DNA of 64,000 nt from Clostridia bacterium (GCA_017543285.1 JAFYGK010000030.1:1-64000), one strand, 5' to 3'; shown: positions 25,556-34,910, counted from the first letter of the stretch. Program-made: numbers and translations. Notes: generated from the sequence alone by a model not told the origin.

Positions 25556-25584
25556 TTGTTTTCATGCCGTTGAAATGCTATAAT
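25556..25584 (+). promoter_or_regulatory. Promoter of the 177-residue hypothetical gene
   Basis: TTGTTT (25556-25561), a 17-base spacer and perfect TATAAT (25579-25584) with extended TGC. Confidence 0.65.
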
Positions 25585-25673
25585 TCAATTGAGGCTTTTG
25601 CGATAACATTTATCAGCGGGATTAAATAAGAAGAGGGGAACGACCTTGGTATAAGAGGCCGGCGTGAAAATAG

Positions 25674-26207
25674 ATGAAAAGAAATACTGTTGCGGCTATT
25701 GTTACGGTTTTGATTGTTAGCGGTTTCTTTTTATTCGCAGTCGGATTTTCCGTGCCGCACGGAAAGCTTGCCGTGCAGGACGACGGCGTGACATTCGGAA
25801 TGACTGCCGGACAGCTGAAGGGCATAAAAGGCGAGCCGACCGAAACGGAAAAGGAAGACGAATGGCATATCGAGAGGTATTTTTTCAAAGAAGATTTGTA
25901 CGGGCGCGAAGCGCGCAGTTATTATGAATTCAAAAGAGTATTGTTTTTGACTCAGCTTGTGAACGCCAGTTATATAGTTGACCGAATAAGCGTAGAGGAT
26001 GCGAAAGAGCTCGCGCAGATGATAGAGGATTCACTCAAAAGTTACTACGAAGGCAACACGAATTTTACCGACGAAGGGTTGAGTTCCGGTGAAGATTCTG
26101 ATTTCTTTTTAAGTATGCACATGGGTAGCGGAGCAGTAAACATTTCTTATGACATTGTTTACCGAAGCTATGGTCAACTTACCATAGATGTCACAAGCCT
26201 GTATTGA
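25674..26207 (+). CDS. Hypothetical single-pass secreted or membrane protein
   Basis: This 177-residue protein is of unrecognised family. Residues 5-26 are hydrophobic (signal anchor). The extracytoplasmic part begins with GVTFGMTAGQLKGIKGEPTE, which resembles the GMs-x-eqv-x-G-P beta motif of small SmpA/BamE-like or DUF-type domains; this is suggestive only. No clear Shine-Dalgarno lies at the usual distance (AGAGG is about 15 bases away). It sits between sigG and spoVT, so a spore-related role is possible but unsupported. Confidence 0.6.
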   Translation: MKRNTVAAIVTVLIVSGFFLFAVGFSVPHGKLAVQDDGVTFGMTAGQLKGIKGEPTETEKEDEWHIERYFFKEDLYGREARSYYEFKRVLFLTQLVNASYIVDRISVEDAKELAQMIEDSLKSYYEGNTNFTDEGLSSGEDSDFFLSMHMGSGAVNISYDIVYRSYGQLTIDVTSLY

Positions 26208-26215
26208 TTTATAAA

Positions 26216-26272
26216 CGCCCTGTTTCAAAGCGGCTAGGCATAAGCCTGATGAAACAAGGCGCTTCTTTTTTG
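26216..26272 (+). terminator. Probable terminator after the hypothetical gene
   Basis: CGCCCTGTTTC (26216-26226) pairs with GAAACAAGGCG (26251-26261) with one mismatch, enclosing a small GGCT/AGCC hairpin, and is followed by CTTCTTTTTT. Confidence 0.6.
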
Positions 26273-26282
26273 ACTAAACGTT

Positions 26283-26825
26283 CTATTCTTCCATCTGCTT
26301 GCCTAAAAACGATGCCGCGACCTCGCACAGCTTCAGTTCGACCTCGCCGGGAAACGCGCCGCTTTCAGGCAGCAGCAGAACGATTGCGCCGACGACGTCT
26401 CCGGAGGCTATTATGGGAAAGGCTGCCGAAGCGACCCGGTCGGTGCCTTCGACCGGAGACATTTTCTTCGCGTCGTTTATATGCGCGATATACGACCGGC
26501 GCATTTCCATATATTCCTCAAGCTGTGAGGAAACGCGCCTGTCGAGCATTTCCTTTTTAGGAATTCCTGAGGCTGAAATGCAGTGATCCCTGTCGCACAC
26601 CAGCACGGCAAGCTGCATGGAGCGGGACAGAACCTCGGCGTATTGTCCGGAGAACTCCGACAACTCACCGATGGGACTGTACTTTTTGAAAATGACCTCG
26701 CCGTTGGCGTCTGTGTATATTTCCAGAGGGTCACCCTCTCGTATTCGCATGGTTCTTCTTATTTCCTTCGGGATGACAACCCTGCCCAGATCGTCGATCC
26801 TGCGCACTATGCCTGTTGCTTTCAT
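26283..26825 (-). CDS. spoVT: Stage V sporulation protein T
   Basis: This 180-residue transcription factor has an N-terminal AbrB-type swapped-hairpin DNA-binding domain (1-50, MKATGIVRRIDDLGRVVIPK) and a C-terminal GAF-like domain. In Bacillus it modulates the SigG regulon. AAAGGAG precedes the ATG. A CATCTTA sequence about 35 bases upstream of the ATG resembles a SigG -10, but I could not support the -35. Confidence 0.96.
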   Translation of the reverse strand: MKATGIVRRIDDLGRVVIPKEIRRTMRIREGDPLEIYTDANGEVIFKKYSPIGELSEFSGQYAEVLSRSMQLAVLVCDRDHCISASGIPKKEMLDRRVSSQLEEYMEMRRSYIAHINDAKKMSPVEGTDRVASAAFPIIASGDVVGAIVLLLPESGAFPGEVELKLCEVAASFLGKQMEE

Positions 26826-27094
26826 ATATAAATTTCTCCTTTTGCATTAAGATGGCTGTGTTAGTATTTGTAAAACGTGGGGATATATACTGACCTCATA
26901 TCAACCATTCGGCGGTTTTTGCCGCAATAAATCAAAAATCATTACTTGGATTAAAAAATTGAAAGAAAGTCAGCGCATGCATCCGATTCAGGAGAAATAC
27001 AGCTTTCATTCCTCAAGGAATATACCTCTAAAGCCTTCCCGACGGATGGAGAGTTTTAGGAATAATCCCTATTAATATTTTTCGATACCTTATC

Positions 27095-27123
27095 TTGAAA
27101 TAGTGTTATTTATATGATAAAAT
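27095..27123 (+). promoter_or_regulatory. Promoter of the surface transglutaminase/acetylation operon
   Basis: TTGAAA (27095-27100), a 17-base spacer and TAAAAT (27118-27123) with extended TGA. The divergent gap 26826-27094 to spoVT holds no recognised gene. Confidence 0.75.
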
Positions 27124-27183
27124 ATTCAAATATACTGTTTTTGTACAGGTTTTGTTATCTTTATATATGAAAGGATCAGAATA

Positions 27184-29034
27184 ATGAATCGATTCTTTGA
27201 CAGAAGCAATATTTGCCAGACTGCTGCGCTTCTGTTGGCTGCGCTCCTGCTTGGTTGCATGATGTATCTTGCGTCGGTGCAGGTTTATGCAGAGAACGCC
27301 GATGCGAACACAGACGAGATTATTTCGGTTACCGATGAGGAACCGGACGAAACAGAGAAAACGGAGAATCCGGCAGACAAGGAAGACGAGAAGACCGTTG
27401 ATGATGCCGGGGAGAACGATGGTTCATCTTCTCGGCAGGATTCCGAAGAAGACAATGCCGGGCCGAAAGAATCTGAAATCAAAGCCGATGAACCGGCTGC
27501 CGGTTACAGCGCAAGCGAAGCGGCGGACGGTCTCAGGTGCACCTATGACGGAGTATTGCAAAGGAATATTCTGCTCGCCGTTGAACATTTTGACGGCAGC
27601 TATACCGTTGTGAGCCCCGGAACAAAGAACAGTATTATCTATTCATTCGATAAAAACGGTATAGGCAGAGTTTTGCGCGGCAAAACCGTGGCTTCCGTTT
27701 CATATAAAGATACGGCAAATGATTACTATATTATCGACGGCGTAATTTCGACCGAAAACGCTGCCGAATACGTTACCGCAGGCGGACTGCTCTATAAGGT
27801 GGATCCAGACGGCTCCGCGACATTGTTTTCCGGCGTTATGAGCGGGAAAAACCGTCCGCAAAGCCCAACCGATGAGGAACTGCATGTAATCGGAATGAGC
27901 GGAATCGACGGAACCGACAGTATATACGCGCCGCGCGCCTACTGCACAGGCAGCCGCAATGAGGAATTCAGAGCGGACGAATCCGCCGGAACGGAAGGCA
28001 TATATTGTGACAGGCTGTATCAGGACGGCAAGCTTCACACGTCTGATAAAACCGCTTATATGTTTATCGAGGGTTACGCGTATGAGGTATACAAAAAGGG
28101 CGCCGTTCTTCGTTATAAAGATCCCGATTCGAGCGGTGAAATTCAGATAGCAGCAGACGGATTTTGCTACAATGTCATTGCAGGCACGGGGAAAATAGCT
28201 TCCGGATATACCGGCGTTTTTGAAAATTATTACTATAATAACGCCGCTCTCGGCACAGCTTCAGACACTTATTATATCACCTTCAACGACCTGCTCTATC
28301 AGGTTTCGACAGATGGCTCTGCTGCTCCGTTCACGGGAACCTATAACGGAGAGGATTACTACAACGGAGAAAAGGGCTTTACCGGCTGGAAGACCGAAAA
28401 CGGCAGCAGATATTACTACATTGCAGGCAAGAAGGCGACAGGCTGGAACCGGATCGACGGCAACTACTACTATTTCGACACGAGCGGCGTCATGCAGGCC
28501 GACGCCATAGTCGGCAGCAGCTCGTCCGGATATTATTACGTTGACGATACCGGTATTCGCATAACCGACTCTGTTGTTCAGCAGGCGGTCGATTTTGTCA
28601 TAGCTCATGGCGGCACGGGCACGAGCGAAGCCAAGCTCAAAAACTGCTATAATTATATGTACAAAAACTTCCCCTATAAGCGCGATTACGGCATTCCCGA
28701 CGAGACCAACATGGCGGACAAGGCAAAAATCCTTTTCACCGAAGAAAAGGGCAACTGCTTCTGCTTTGCCTCTGCCTTTGCATATGTCGCCAAGACGCTG
28801 GGCTTTGACGCGCGAGCCGTAACCGGCAGGGTCGTCGCTGCGGCAGGCGGCACCACACCGCACGGCTGGACGCCGATAAAAATAAGCGGGACATGGTATA
28901 TCTTCGACGTTGAGCTTCAGACCCAAAGCTCCACCGATTTTTATAAAAAGACCAAACACCCGTGGGGCGCGACGGCCGAGCACACATATGAGCTCATAAT
29001 AACAAACGGAAAGGTAAACTGGGTCGAGGTATGA
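27184..29034 (+). CDS. Secreted wall-binding-repeat protein with transglutaminase-like domain
   Basis: This 616-residue exported protein has a signal peptide (about 1-36) and a long acidic Glu/Asp/Lys-rich low-complexity stretch (about 40-105). A beta-rich region contains degenerate repeats, followed by clear choline/glucan-binding-type repeats (about 393-464, for example GWNRIDGNYYYFDTSGVMQ). The C-terminal domain (about 480-610) is transglutaminase/protease-like with the full triad C525 (in KGNCFCFA), H560 and D575. It could cross-link or cut proteins at the surface. Its TGA overlaps the MBOAT start (ATGA), tying it to polysaccharide acetylation genes. Confidence 0.85.
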   Translation: MNRFFDRSNICQTAALLLAALLLGCMMYLASVQVYAENADANTDEIISVTDEEPDETEKTENPADKEDEKTVDDAGENDGSSSRQDSEEDNAGPKESEIKADEPAAGYSASEAADGLRCTYDGVLQRNILLAVEHFDGSYTVVSPGTKNSIIYSFDKNGIGRVLRGKTVASVSYKDTANDYYIIDGVISTENAAEYVTAGGLLYKVDPDGSATLFSGVMSGKNRPQSPTDEELHVIGMSGIDGTDSIYAPRAYCTGSRNEEFRADESAGTEGIYCDRLYQDGKLHTSDKTAYMFIEGYAYEVYKKGAVLRYKDPDSSGEIQIAADGFCYNVIAGTGKIASGYTGVFENYYYNNAALGTASDTYYITFNDLLYQVSTDGSAAPFTGTYNGEDYYNGEKGFTGWKTENGSRYYYIAGKKATGWNRIDGNYYYFDTSGVMQADAIVGSSSSGYYYVDDTGIRITDSVVQQAVDFVIAHGGTGTSEAKLKNCYNYMYKNFPYKRDYGIPDETNMADKAKILFTEEKGNCFCFASAFAYVAKTLGFDARAVTGRVVAAAGGTTPHGWTPIKISGTWYIFDVELQTQSSTDFYKKTKHPWGATAEHTYELIITNGKVNWVEV

Positions 29035-30461
29035 TATTCAGCTCATTGGTTTTTCTCTGCGTCTTTCTCCCGACGGTTTTTCTGCTCTACACAATAATAC
29101 CGTCGCTTAAGGCGCGAAACGGTCTGCTTATCATAGCAAGTCTTATTTTCTACGCCTACGGCGAGCCTGTATATGTGCTGCTGATGATATTCAGCGCTCT
29201 GCTCAATTATTTTTGCGCTCGTTTGGCGGCAACCGGCTCCGATAAAAAGCGCAAGGCTGTTTTGATTGCCGACGTTGCTATCAACCTCGGTATACTGTGC
29301 GTCTTTAAATATACCGGTTTTTTGGTGTCGAGCGTCAACGGCCTGTTTGGGCTTGGCATACCTGTGCCGGAGATAACCCTTCCGATAGGCATTTCCTTTT
29401 TTACTTTTCAGGCGCTGTCCTATGTTATTGATGTTTATCTGCGGCGTGTGGATGTGCAGAAGAGCTTCTTCCGCGTACTGCTGTACATATCCTTTTTCCC
29501 GCAGCTGATCGCCGGCCCCATCGTAAAGTACCGCGACATCAACGATGCCATTGGAAACCGCAGACAGGACCCTGTTCTTGTGGCGCAGGGCATGAGACGG
29601 TTCATATGCGGTCTTGCGAAAAAGGTGCTCATCGCAAACACGATGGGTCACGCCGCCGACGCTGTTTTTTCCGTCGGGGCTTCCGACCTGAGCGCGGCTC
29701 CGGCATGGCTGGGCGCAATAGCCTATCTGTTCCAGATTTACTACGATTTCAGCGGCTACAGCGATATGGCCATCGGCCTCGGCTGGATGTTCGGCTTCAG
29801 GTTCAAGGAAAACTTCATGTATCCCTACGGCGCCGTCAGCGTGCAGGATTTTTGGCGCAGGTGGCACATATCACTTTCCACATGGTTTAAGGAATATCTC
29901 TACATTCCGCTCGGCGGCAACCGTAAGGGCAGGGCGCGTACGGCTCTGAACCGAATAACAGTATTCTTTTTCACCGGTCTTTGGCATGGCGCAAACTGGA
30001 CCTTTGTGCTGTGGGGCTTGTATCACGGCTTCTTTCTGCTGCTGGAGGAATACATACCGGCTGTCAAAAGAATACCGCGCTGGCTGTCGCATGTTTATAC
30101 CCTGCTCGTCGTCTGCGTCGGATTTGTTTTGTTCCGCGCCGACACCGTAGGACAGGGCTTTTCCATGATAGGACAGATGTTCGGCGGATTCGGTTTTTCC
30201 TCTCAGAGTCTCAGTCTCGCGCTGCAGCAGCTCACGCCGTGGTTCATTGTCATGCTGATCGCCGCGATAATCGGCGCGGCGCCGATCCGCCCGCTTGCCG
30301 ACAGGGTGCGCGGCGCAATACAAAGCGACGGCACCGCGCTTTCCGGAAAGCAGACCGCGGTGCAGACGGCTCTCTATATCGTTTCCTTTCTTTTGCTGGC
30401 GTGGTGTATAATCCGCCTTTCCGGCAGCACATATAATCCGTTCATCTATTTCAGGTTTTAG
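29031..30461 (+). CDS. MBOAT O-acyltransferase, AlgI/DltB-like
   Basis: This 476-residue membrane protein has about 11 helices. The MBOAT catalytic histidine is in TGLWHGANW (H319), preceded by the conserved FWRRWHISLSTWFKEYLYIPLGG region. AlgI-type proteins pass acetyl groups across the membrane to a periplasmic or extracellular SGNH partner that acetylates a polysaccharide. The next gene encodes such a partner, and a large exopolysaccharide locus lies about 3 kb downstream. Confidence 0.93.
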   Translation: MIFSSLVFLCVFLPTVFLLYTIIPSLKARNGLLIIASLIFYAYGEPVYVLLMIFSALLNYFCARLAATGSDKKRKAVLIADVAINLGILCVFKYTGFLVSSVNGLFGLGIPVPEITLPIGISFFTFQALSYVIDVYLRRVDVQKSFFRVLLYISFFPQLIAGPIVKYRDINDAIGNRRQDPVLVAQGMRRFICGLAKKVLIANTMGHAADAVFSVGASDLSAAPAWLGAIAYLFQIYYDFSGYSDMAIGLGWMFGFRFKENFMYPYGAVSVQDFWRRWHISLSTWFKEYLYIPLGGNRKGRARTALNRITVFFFTGLWHGANWTFVLWGLYHGFFLLLEEYIPAVKRIPRWLSHVYTLLVVCVGFVLFRADTVGQGFSMIGQMFGGFGFSSQSLSLALQQLTPWFIVMLIAAIIGAAPIRPLADRVRGAIQSDGTALSGKQTAVQTALYIVSFLLLAWCIIRLSGSTYNPFIYFRF

Positions 30462-30475
30462 AAAGGCGGCGAACC

Positions 30476-31885
30476 ATGAAGAAAAAAGCATTATGTATCG
30501 TGTTTACGGCCGCCTGTTTAATAATGTGTATCATTCCTTTTGCCGGAATGACCGTCGCCCGAACCGACTACACAACAGAAAACAAGCGTTTGGCCGAACT
30601 TCCTGCGCTGCTCGAGAACGGTTCGCTGAACACCGGCTTTATGAAGCAGGCCGGGGAATACTTTGAGGATCGATTCGCCTTTCGCCGGCAGCTTGTCACA
30701 ACAGACGCGGAGATACAAAGCAGACTTTTCGGAGTATCCAACACAGACACCGTCATAAAGGGGACCGGCGGGTGGCTATACTACTCGGCAACGCTCGGCG
30801 ACTATCTGGGAAAGACAATGAGTGAGCGCGAGATTGACAACATTGTCCATAATCTGTGCATAACACAGAACTATGCCGAGCTGCACGAAATTAAATTCCT
30901 TTTTACTATTGCTCCCAATAAAAACTCTCTTTATGGCGACGACATGCCATATTACGACAGACTGAGAATCGGTACGCAGCGCAGCAGCGACATTCTTGAA
31001 CAGAAGCTGTCCGGGCAGGGCATTTCTTATCTTGACCTGTTTGAGCTGTTTGAAAATCAGGACGAAACGCTCTATCTGATGCGCGATTCCCACTGGAACA
31101 ACAAAGGCGCGCTTCTGGCGTACAACGCAATGATGGACGCGCTCGATAAAGAGCATGACGATTATTCGGGAGCCGTGGCCCGCCGCAGCAGGACCGAATA
31201 CGGCGATCTCAACAAGATGCTCTATCCGCTTTCGGCGCAGCCCGAATGGAATTATTATTATCAGACCGACGGTTTCAGCTATGCGACCCCGACAAACAGC
31301 GTTGAGGAAGCGTGGATACAGACAACCGGCGAAAAGGAAAAGGCCGCTGGAACGCTCTTGATGTACCGGGATTCCTTTGGCAACACGCTGATCCCTTTTA
31401 TGGCCGGCGAGTTCGGCAGCGCATACTTTTCCAAGCTGACCCCGTTTGATTTTGCGGCAGATATAGAAACCTGTCGGCCTGAATACATTATTATCGAAAA
31501 AGTCGAGCGCAATATCGGCGATCTTGCGACCGATCCGCCCGTTATTCCCGCATACCAGGTAATAAACACGGACAATCCGCAGAAGTCAAAAACCGCCGCC
31601 ACTATGAACATATCCGAGTCGGAGGCAAATAATAAATATCTGGAGATTTCCGGCGAGCTCGACGAAAGTGTTGCGCAGACGGACGCGCAGATATATCTTG
31701 TGATTGAGACTGAAGGCTGCAAAGAAGTCTACGCCGCCTTCCACACGACCACGGATAATACCGATTACGGGTATCTTGCGTATCTTCCGAAGGATGTTCC
31801 AACCGACGGCAGCGCAAAGGCCAGCGTCATTGTCAAAAGCGGCGGTACGACGCAGACGGTCTGCGTAAAAACACTTGTTATTTAA
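30476..31885 (+). CDS. DHHW/AlgJ-like SGNH acetyltransferase partner
   Basis: This 469-residue exported protein has an N-terminal signal anchor (about 5-27). The AlgX/AlgJ/DHHW-type active-site elements are visible: D204-S-H206-W (MRDSHWNNKGA) and the nucleophile motif YRDSFGN (S300). It would take acetyl groups from the MBOAT protein and place them on polysaccharide outside the cell. The last about 120 residues form an extra beta domain of unknown role. GAAAGGCGG precedes the ATG, 14 bases after the MBOAT stop. Confidence 0.87.
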   Translation: MKKKALCIVFTAACLIMCIIPFAGMTVARTDYTTENKRLAELPALLENGSLNTGFMKQAGEYFEDRFAFRRQLVTTDAEIQSRLFGVSNTDTVIKGTGGWLYYSATLGDYLGKTMSEREIDNIVHNLCITQNYAELHEIKFLFTIAPNKNSLYGDDMPYYDRLRIGTQRSSDILEQKLSGQGISYLDLFELFENQDETLYLMRDSHWNNKGALLAYNAMMDALDKEHDDYSGAVARRSRTEYGDLNKMLYPLSAQPEWNYYYQTDGFSYATPTNSVEEAWIQTTGEKEKAAGTLLMYRDSFGNTLIPFMAGEFGSAYFSKLTPFDFAADIETCRPEYIIIEKVERNIGDLATDPPVIPAYQVINTDNPQKSKTAATMNISESEANNKYLEISGELDESVAQTDAQIYLVIETEGCKEVYAAFHTTTDNTDYGYLAYLPKDVPTDGSAKASVIVKSGGTTQTVCVKTLVI

Positions 31886-31909
31886 GATATAGTAAGGAGA
31901 TAGATCACA

Positions 31910-32686
31910 ATGGAAAACACAAGAAAATCAGCAACAAAACTTTTAGCTGTTATTTTAGCTGTTGCCTGCCTTGCGGCGCTGTGTCTTACAGGCTGCGGCA
32001 GCCCGGAAAAAATGAGCATAACCATCGTGGACGGTATAAACGTCACAGAGCTTGAGATGGAAAACGGCACAGTTGCAGACGCGCTGAGCCAGGCCGGCAT
32101 CACTCTTTCCGACGGCATGACCGCCGATCACGAACTGACCGAAAAGCTCAGTGACGGCATGATCATTACCGTATCGTCAGCTTCAAAGGCAACGGTCACA
32201 ATGAACCTTTACGGCAGGAATATCGTTGTTGAAACGACCGCCAAGACGGTCGGGGAGCTGCTTGATGAGCAGGGTGTTTCTCCTGCTGCAGGTGACAGCC
32301 TCAGCGTCGGAGAAGGAGCGGCAATTACCGACGGAATGACCATCACGCTCGAAAAAACTGCCGTCCCGCAGTCCTCTGAGATTACGCCGGACAGTAAGGA
32401 AACTTCTGAACCGTCGAGTCAGCCGGAGTCCAAGCCGGAATCAAAGCCTGAGAGCAGCAAAAAGCCCTCGTCAAGCAAGCGGCAGGAAAGCTCCAAGCCG
32501 GAAGAAAGCTCCAAGCCGACCGAATCAAAGCCCTCTCAAAGCTCCAAGCCGGAAGAAAGCTCGAAAAAAGATTCGGGAGACAAGACCATCGTATCCAAAC
32601 AGCGGGTAGACGACTGCGACGGCTCGGGCCACGGCTACTATATAATCACTTATTCCGACGGATCTGTCGAATATGAAGATTATTGA
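31910..32686 (+). CDS. Lipoprotein with two DUF348 (ubiquitin-like) domains
   Basis: This 258-residue protein has a signal with lipobox LTGC (C29). Two DUF348 domains follow (about 34-80 and 83-130), the ubiquitin-like folds found before G5 and 3D domains in YabE/Rpf-type wall enzymes. A Ser-Pro-Glu-Lys repeat linker (about 160-222) leads to a short Gly/Tyr-rich tail; no enzymatic domain follows. It might be a wall-spanning tether or binding lipoprotein of the acetylation operon. AAGGAGAT precedes the ATG. Confidence 0.78.
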   Translation: MENTRKSATKLLAVILAVACLAALCLTGCGSPEKMSITIVDGINVTELEMENGTVADALSQAGITLSDGMTADHELTEKLSDGMIITVSSASKATVTMNLYGRNIVVETTAKTVGELLDEQGVSPAAGDSLSVGEGAAITDGMTITLEKTAVPQSSEITPDSKETSEPSSQPESKPESKPESSKKPSSSKRQESSKPEESSKPTESKPSQSSKPEESSKKDSGDKTIVSKQRVDDCDGSGHGYYIITYSDGSVEYEDY

Positions 32687-32710
32687 TACTGCTGAATAAT
32701 CTTATTTATC

Positions 32711-32745
32711 AAAGCGCCATCTGTTTTATCGGATGGCGCTTTGAC
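32711..32745 (+). terminator. Terminator of the surface/acetylation operon
   Basis: A perfect 11-bp stem, AAAGCGCCATC (32711-32721) with GATGGCGCTTT (32732-32742). The T run is short and mostly inside the stem. Confidence 0.7.
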
Positions 32746-32953
32746 ATGCACCGCCTGCATTGAGCATTCAGCGTACCGGCTTGAGCGCCGGTCCCGAATC
32801 CGAAACAAAACGATGCGCAGAAAAGAATGCGGCAGAAACCGAAAGATGTATAGTTATTCAGACCATTGTAATGCTTTTATTATATGCTCCCAAATAGTGG
32901 ATAATTATTCAGTTTTTGCATTCTTTTGCAGGGACGTTTTGCGATAATTTGAA

Positions 32954-32982
32954 TTGACATAGATTCTGTTTTATGTTATATT
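32954..32982 (+). promoter_or_regulatory. Distal promoter P1 of the exopolysaccharide locus
   Basis: Perfect TTGACA (32954-32959), a 17-base spacer and TATATT (32977-32982) with extended TGT. It lies about 350 bases before the first gene, so it makes a long untranslated leader. The stretch 32746-32953 holds nothing I recognise. Confidence 0.75.
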
Positions 32983-32988
32983 ATTATA

Positions 32989-33337
32989 TATCTAACTATA
33001 TACTGATTTGGTACTATTATATAGTTTTGACATCATTCCGGTAATTATTGCCTGACCTGATAACGCATGGCCGAGGAATGAAGAGGAAAGGCTTTACGCG
33101 GCTTTTTCTTCCGATTCGCACGTGAGCAATCGCGCAATATGTCTAGGCGTATTGGGCGAACCTGATCTCAGCGGCCGGAAAATGCGTCATAATATTGTTT
33201 AGCCAAAACGGGCAATATGCGATATTACCTGTGCGGACAAAATGACAAACAGTTTGTTATAGTATAAAAAACAGGCGGACGGCACCATCCGGAAGGCGTA
33301 AATCATATATCATTTGGTTGGAGGAATCGCTGTCATA
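32989..33337 (+). other. Long untranslated leader of the exopolysaccharide locus
   Basis: No gene with a start signal is present. The 5' end folds into an AU-rich hairpin (AACTATATA at 32994-33002 with TATATAGTT at 33018-33026). A purine-rich then GC-rich middle follows (33070-33180), then a second promoter. It matches no riboswitch class I can recognise, nor a JUMPstart/ops element, but its length before a capsule-type operon fits antitermination or another leader control. Confidence 0.45.
33234..33263 (+). promoter_or_regulatory. Proximal promoter P2 of the exopolysaccharide locus
   Basis: TATAGT (33258-33263) with extended TGT; the -35 is CGGACA (33234-33239) at 18 bases. It would give a leader of only about 65 bases. 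Confidence 0.5.
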
Positions 33338-34144
33338 ATGAATGAAAATCAGACACAACGAAATGCCCAGGGCAGAAATGAGACGACGCTCTGGACCATA
33401 ATCAGGCTGCTGCTCAGCAAATTTTATTGGCTGCTTTTGGCCGGTATAGCTTTTGGATTGGCGACTTACCTCTTTGTAACATTTTGCATTACGCCAAAAT
33501 ATGAATCCCGCGTCAGTTTTTATGTATATAACAGCTCTGACAAGGCGTCGAATACAGGCACTGTCAATAATAACGACCTGCAGGCCGCAGAAAGCCTGGC
33601 CGCAACCTACTCTAAAATTCTGGGAAGCAACTCGGTTCTCGACGCGATCCTGGAAGATCTGGGCGAAAACGCCGGCATTACAAGGAAAGATCTGAGCAAA
33701 ATGGTCGCCGCCTCGGTTGTGTCTGACACACAGCTTCTTGAGGTGGTCATTACATCGACGAACGCCAGGTTCTCATGCGACGTGGCTAATTCATTCGTTA
33801 AGGTTGCTCCGACGGAGATCGTGCGAATCACAAAGGCCGGCGGCGTCGAGGTGGTAGACAGACCGGAGCTGGCAACCGAGCAGTCCTCTCCGAGACGTCT
33901 GTTTGACACTGCCATCGGTTTTGTTGTCGGCGTCATCGTTTCCGCGATCATCCTCATACTCCGAATGCTCTCCGACCAGACGATTTATCTGCCGGAGGAT
34001 ATTGACAACCTGGTCGGGCTCACGGTCCTCGGACAGATTCCGACGATCGATACGCCGGAAGGCAATTATACCTTCTGGAATCTGGTGGAAGGAGGGGAGA
34101 TCCGTTATGGCATTGAAGAAGAAAATCAGTCGATCAACAACTGA
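33338..34144 (+). CDS. Wzz/YveK-type polysaccharide chain-length and kinase-activator protein
   Basis: This 268-residue membrane protein has a Wzz domain. Transmembrane helices lie at about 30-52 and 192-212, with an extracytoplasmic region between them. It corresponds to CpsC/CapA, which activates the adjacent tyrosine kinase and controls chain length. GGAGG lies 13 bases before the ATG, a wide spacing, but no better start is available. It overlaps the kinase gene by 38 bases. Confidence 0.88.
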   Translation: MNENQTQRNAQGRNETTLWTIIRLLLSKFYWLLLAGIAFGLATYLFVTFCITPKYESRVSFYVYNSSDKASNTGTVNNNDLQAAESLAATYSKILGSNSVLDAILEDLGENAGITRKDLSKMVAASVVSDTQLLEVVITSTNARFSCDVANSFVKVAPTEIVRITKAGGVEVVDRPELATEQSSPRRLFDTAIGFVVGVIVSAIILILRMLSDQTIYLPEDIDNLVGLTVLGQIPTIDTPEGNYTFWNLVEGGEIRYGIEEENQSINN

Positions 34145-34910
34145 GGCGATCAGGACCAACAGAAAACGCCTGCTCAATAATGAGACCCCTTTTGCAATCA
34201 GAGAGGCCTACGTCAAGCTCCGCACGAGCCTGATGTTCTGCATGACCGCGGATAAAGAGAGGCCGTGCAAGACCTTTGCCGTGACCAGTGCGCAGCCGTC
34301 GGAAGGAAAGAGTCTGACAGCGGCTAATATTGCGATAAGCTATGCAATGCTTGGAAAGAAAACGCTCCTGATCGATGCGGATTTGCGCCGTCCGACGCAA
34401 AAGAGACTGTGGAAAACCAACTCGACCGCCGGTCTGTGCGATTTCCTCGCCAAGTTCGGTTCGCTGAAATTGCCCGTTGTAGAGGATTTGCCTCTGTCCA
34501 TTATTTTTGCCGGAACCATCCCGCCCAATCCATCGGAGCTGCTTTCTTCCAACAGGATGCGTTATTTTGTGGAGAAATGTTCAAGTTATTATGATTATGT
34601 CATAATAGATACGCCTCCGATCAATGCTGTTGCCGACGCGCAGATTATCTCGACTTTTGTGGACGGAGTATTGATCGTTGCAAAATCCGGTTTGACTACC
34701 TCCAATGAGCTGAACACGGCCATTGATATGGTTGAGCGCGCGGGTGGAAACCTGTGCGGAATAGTACTCAATGATATGAACATGAAGTCCATGAAGTATT
34801 CATATCGTTACAAATATTCGGATAAATACGGCTACAGCTATAAATATGGATACAAGTACGGAAGTGGATATGGCTACAGATATTCAAACTCCGAATCCGG
34901 TGAAAAATAA
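34107..34910 (+). CDS. BY-type tyrosine kinase, CpsD/YwqD-like
   Basis: This 267-residue cytoplasmic P-loop kinase has Walker A in SAQPSEGKSLTA (61-72), Walker A' LLIDADLRRP (87-96) and Walker B-like VIIDTPP. The C-terminus (about 230-262) is a Tyr-rich cluster in which nearly every second residue is Tyr, the autophosphorylation tail; it is unusually dense here. Phosphorylation cycles of such kinases set polysaccharide length and assembly. The ATG at 34107 follows GGAGGGGAGA. Confidence 0.92.
   Translation: MALKKKISRSTTEAIRTNRKRLLNNETPFAIREAYVKLRTSLMFCMTADKERPCKTFAVTSAQPSEGKSLTAANIAISYAMLGKKTLLIDADLRRPTQKRLWKTNSTAGLCDFLAKFGSLKLPVVEDLPLSIIFAGTIPPNPSELLSSNRMRYFVEKCSSYYDYVIIDTPPINAVADAQIISTFVDGVLIVAKSGLTTSNELNTAIDMVERAGGNLCGIVLNDMNMKSMKYSYRYKYSDKYGYSYKYGYKYGSGYGYRYSNSESGEK

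Noticed and set aside
33001..33337. c-di-GMP riboswitch or JUMPstart/ops element in the exopolysaccharide leader
   Set aside because: No GEMM-type landmarks and no GGCGGTAGC-type ops sequence were found.
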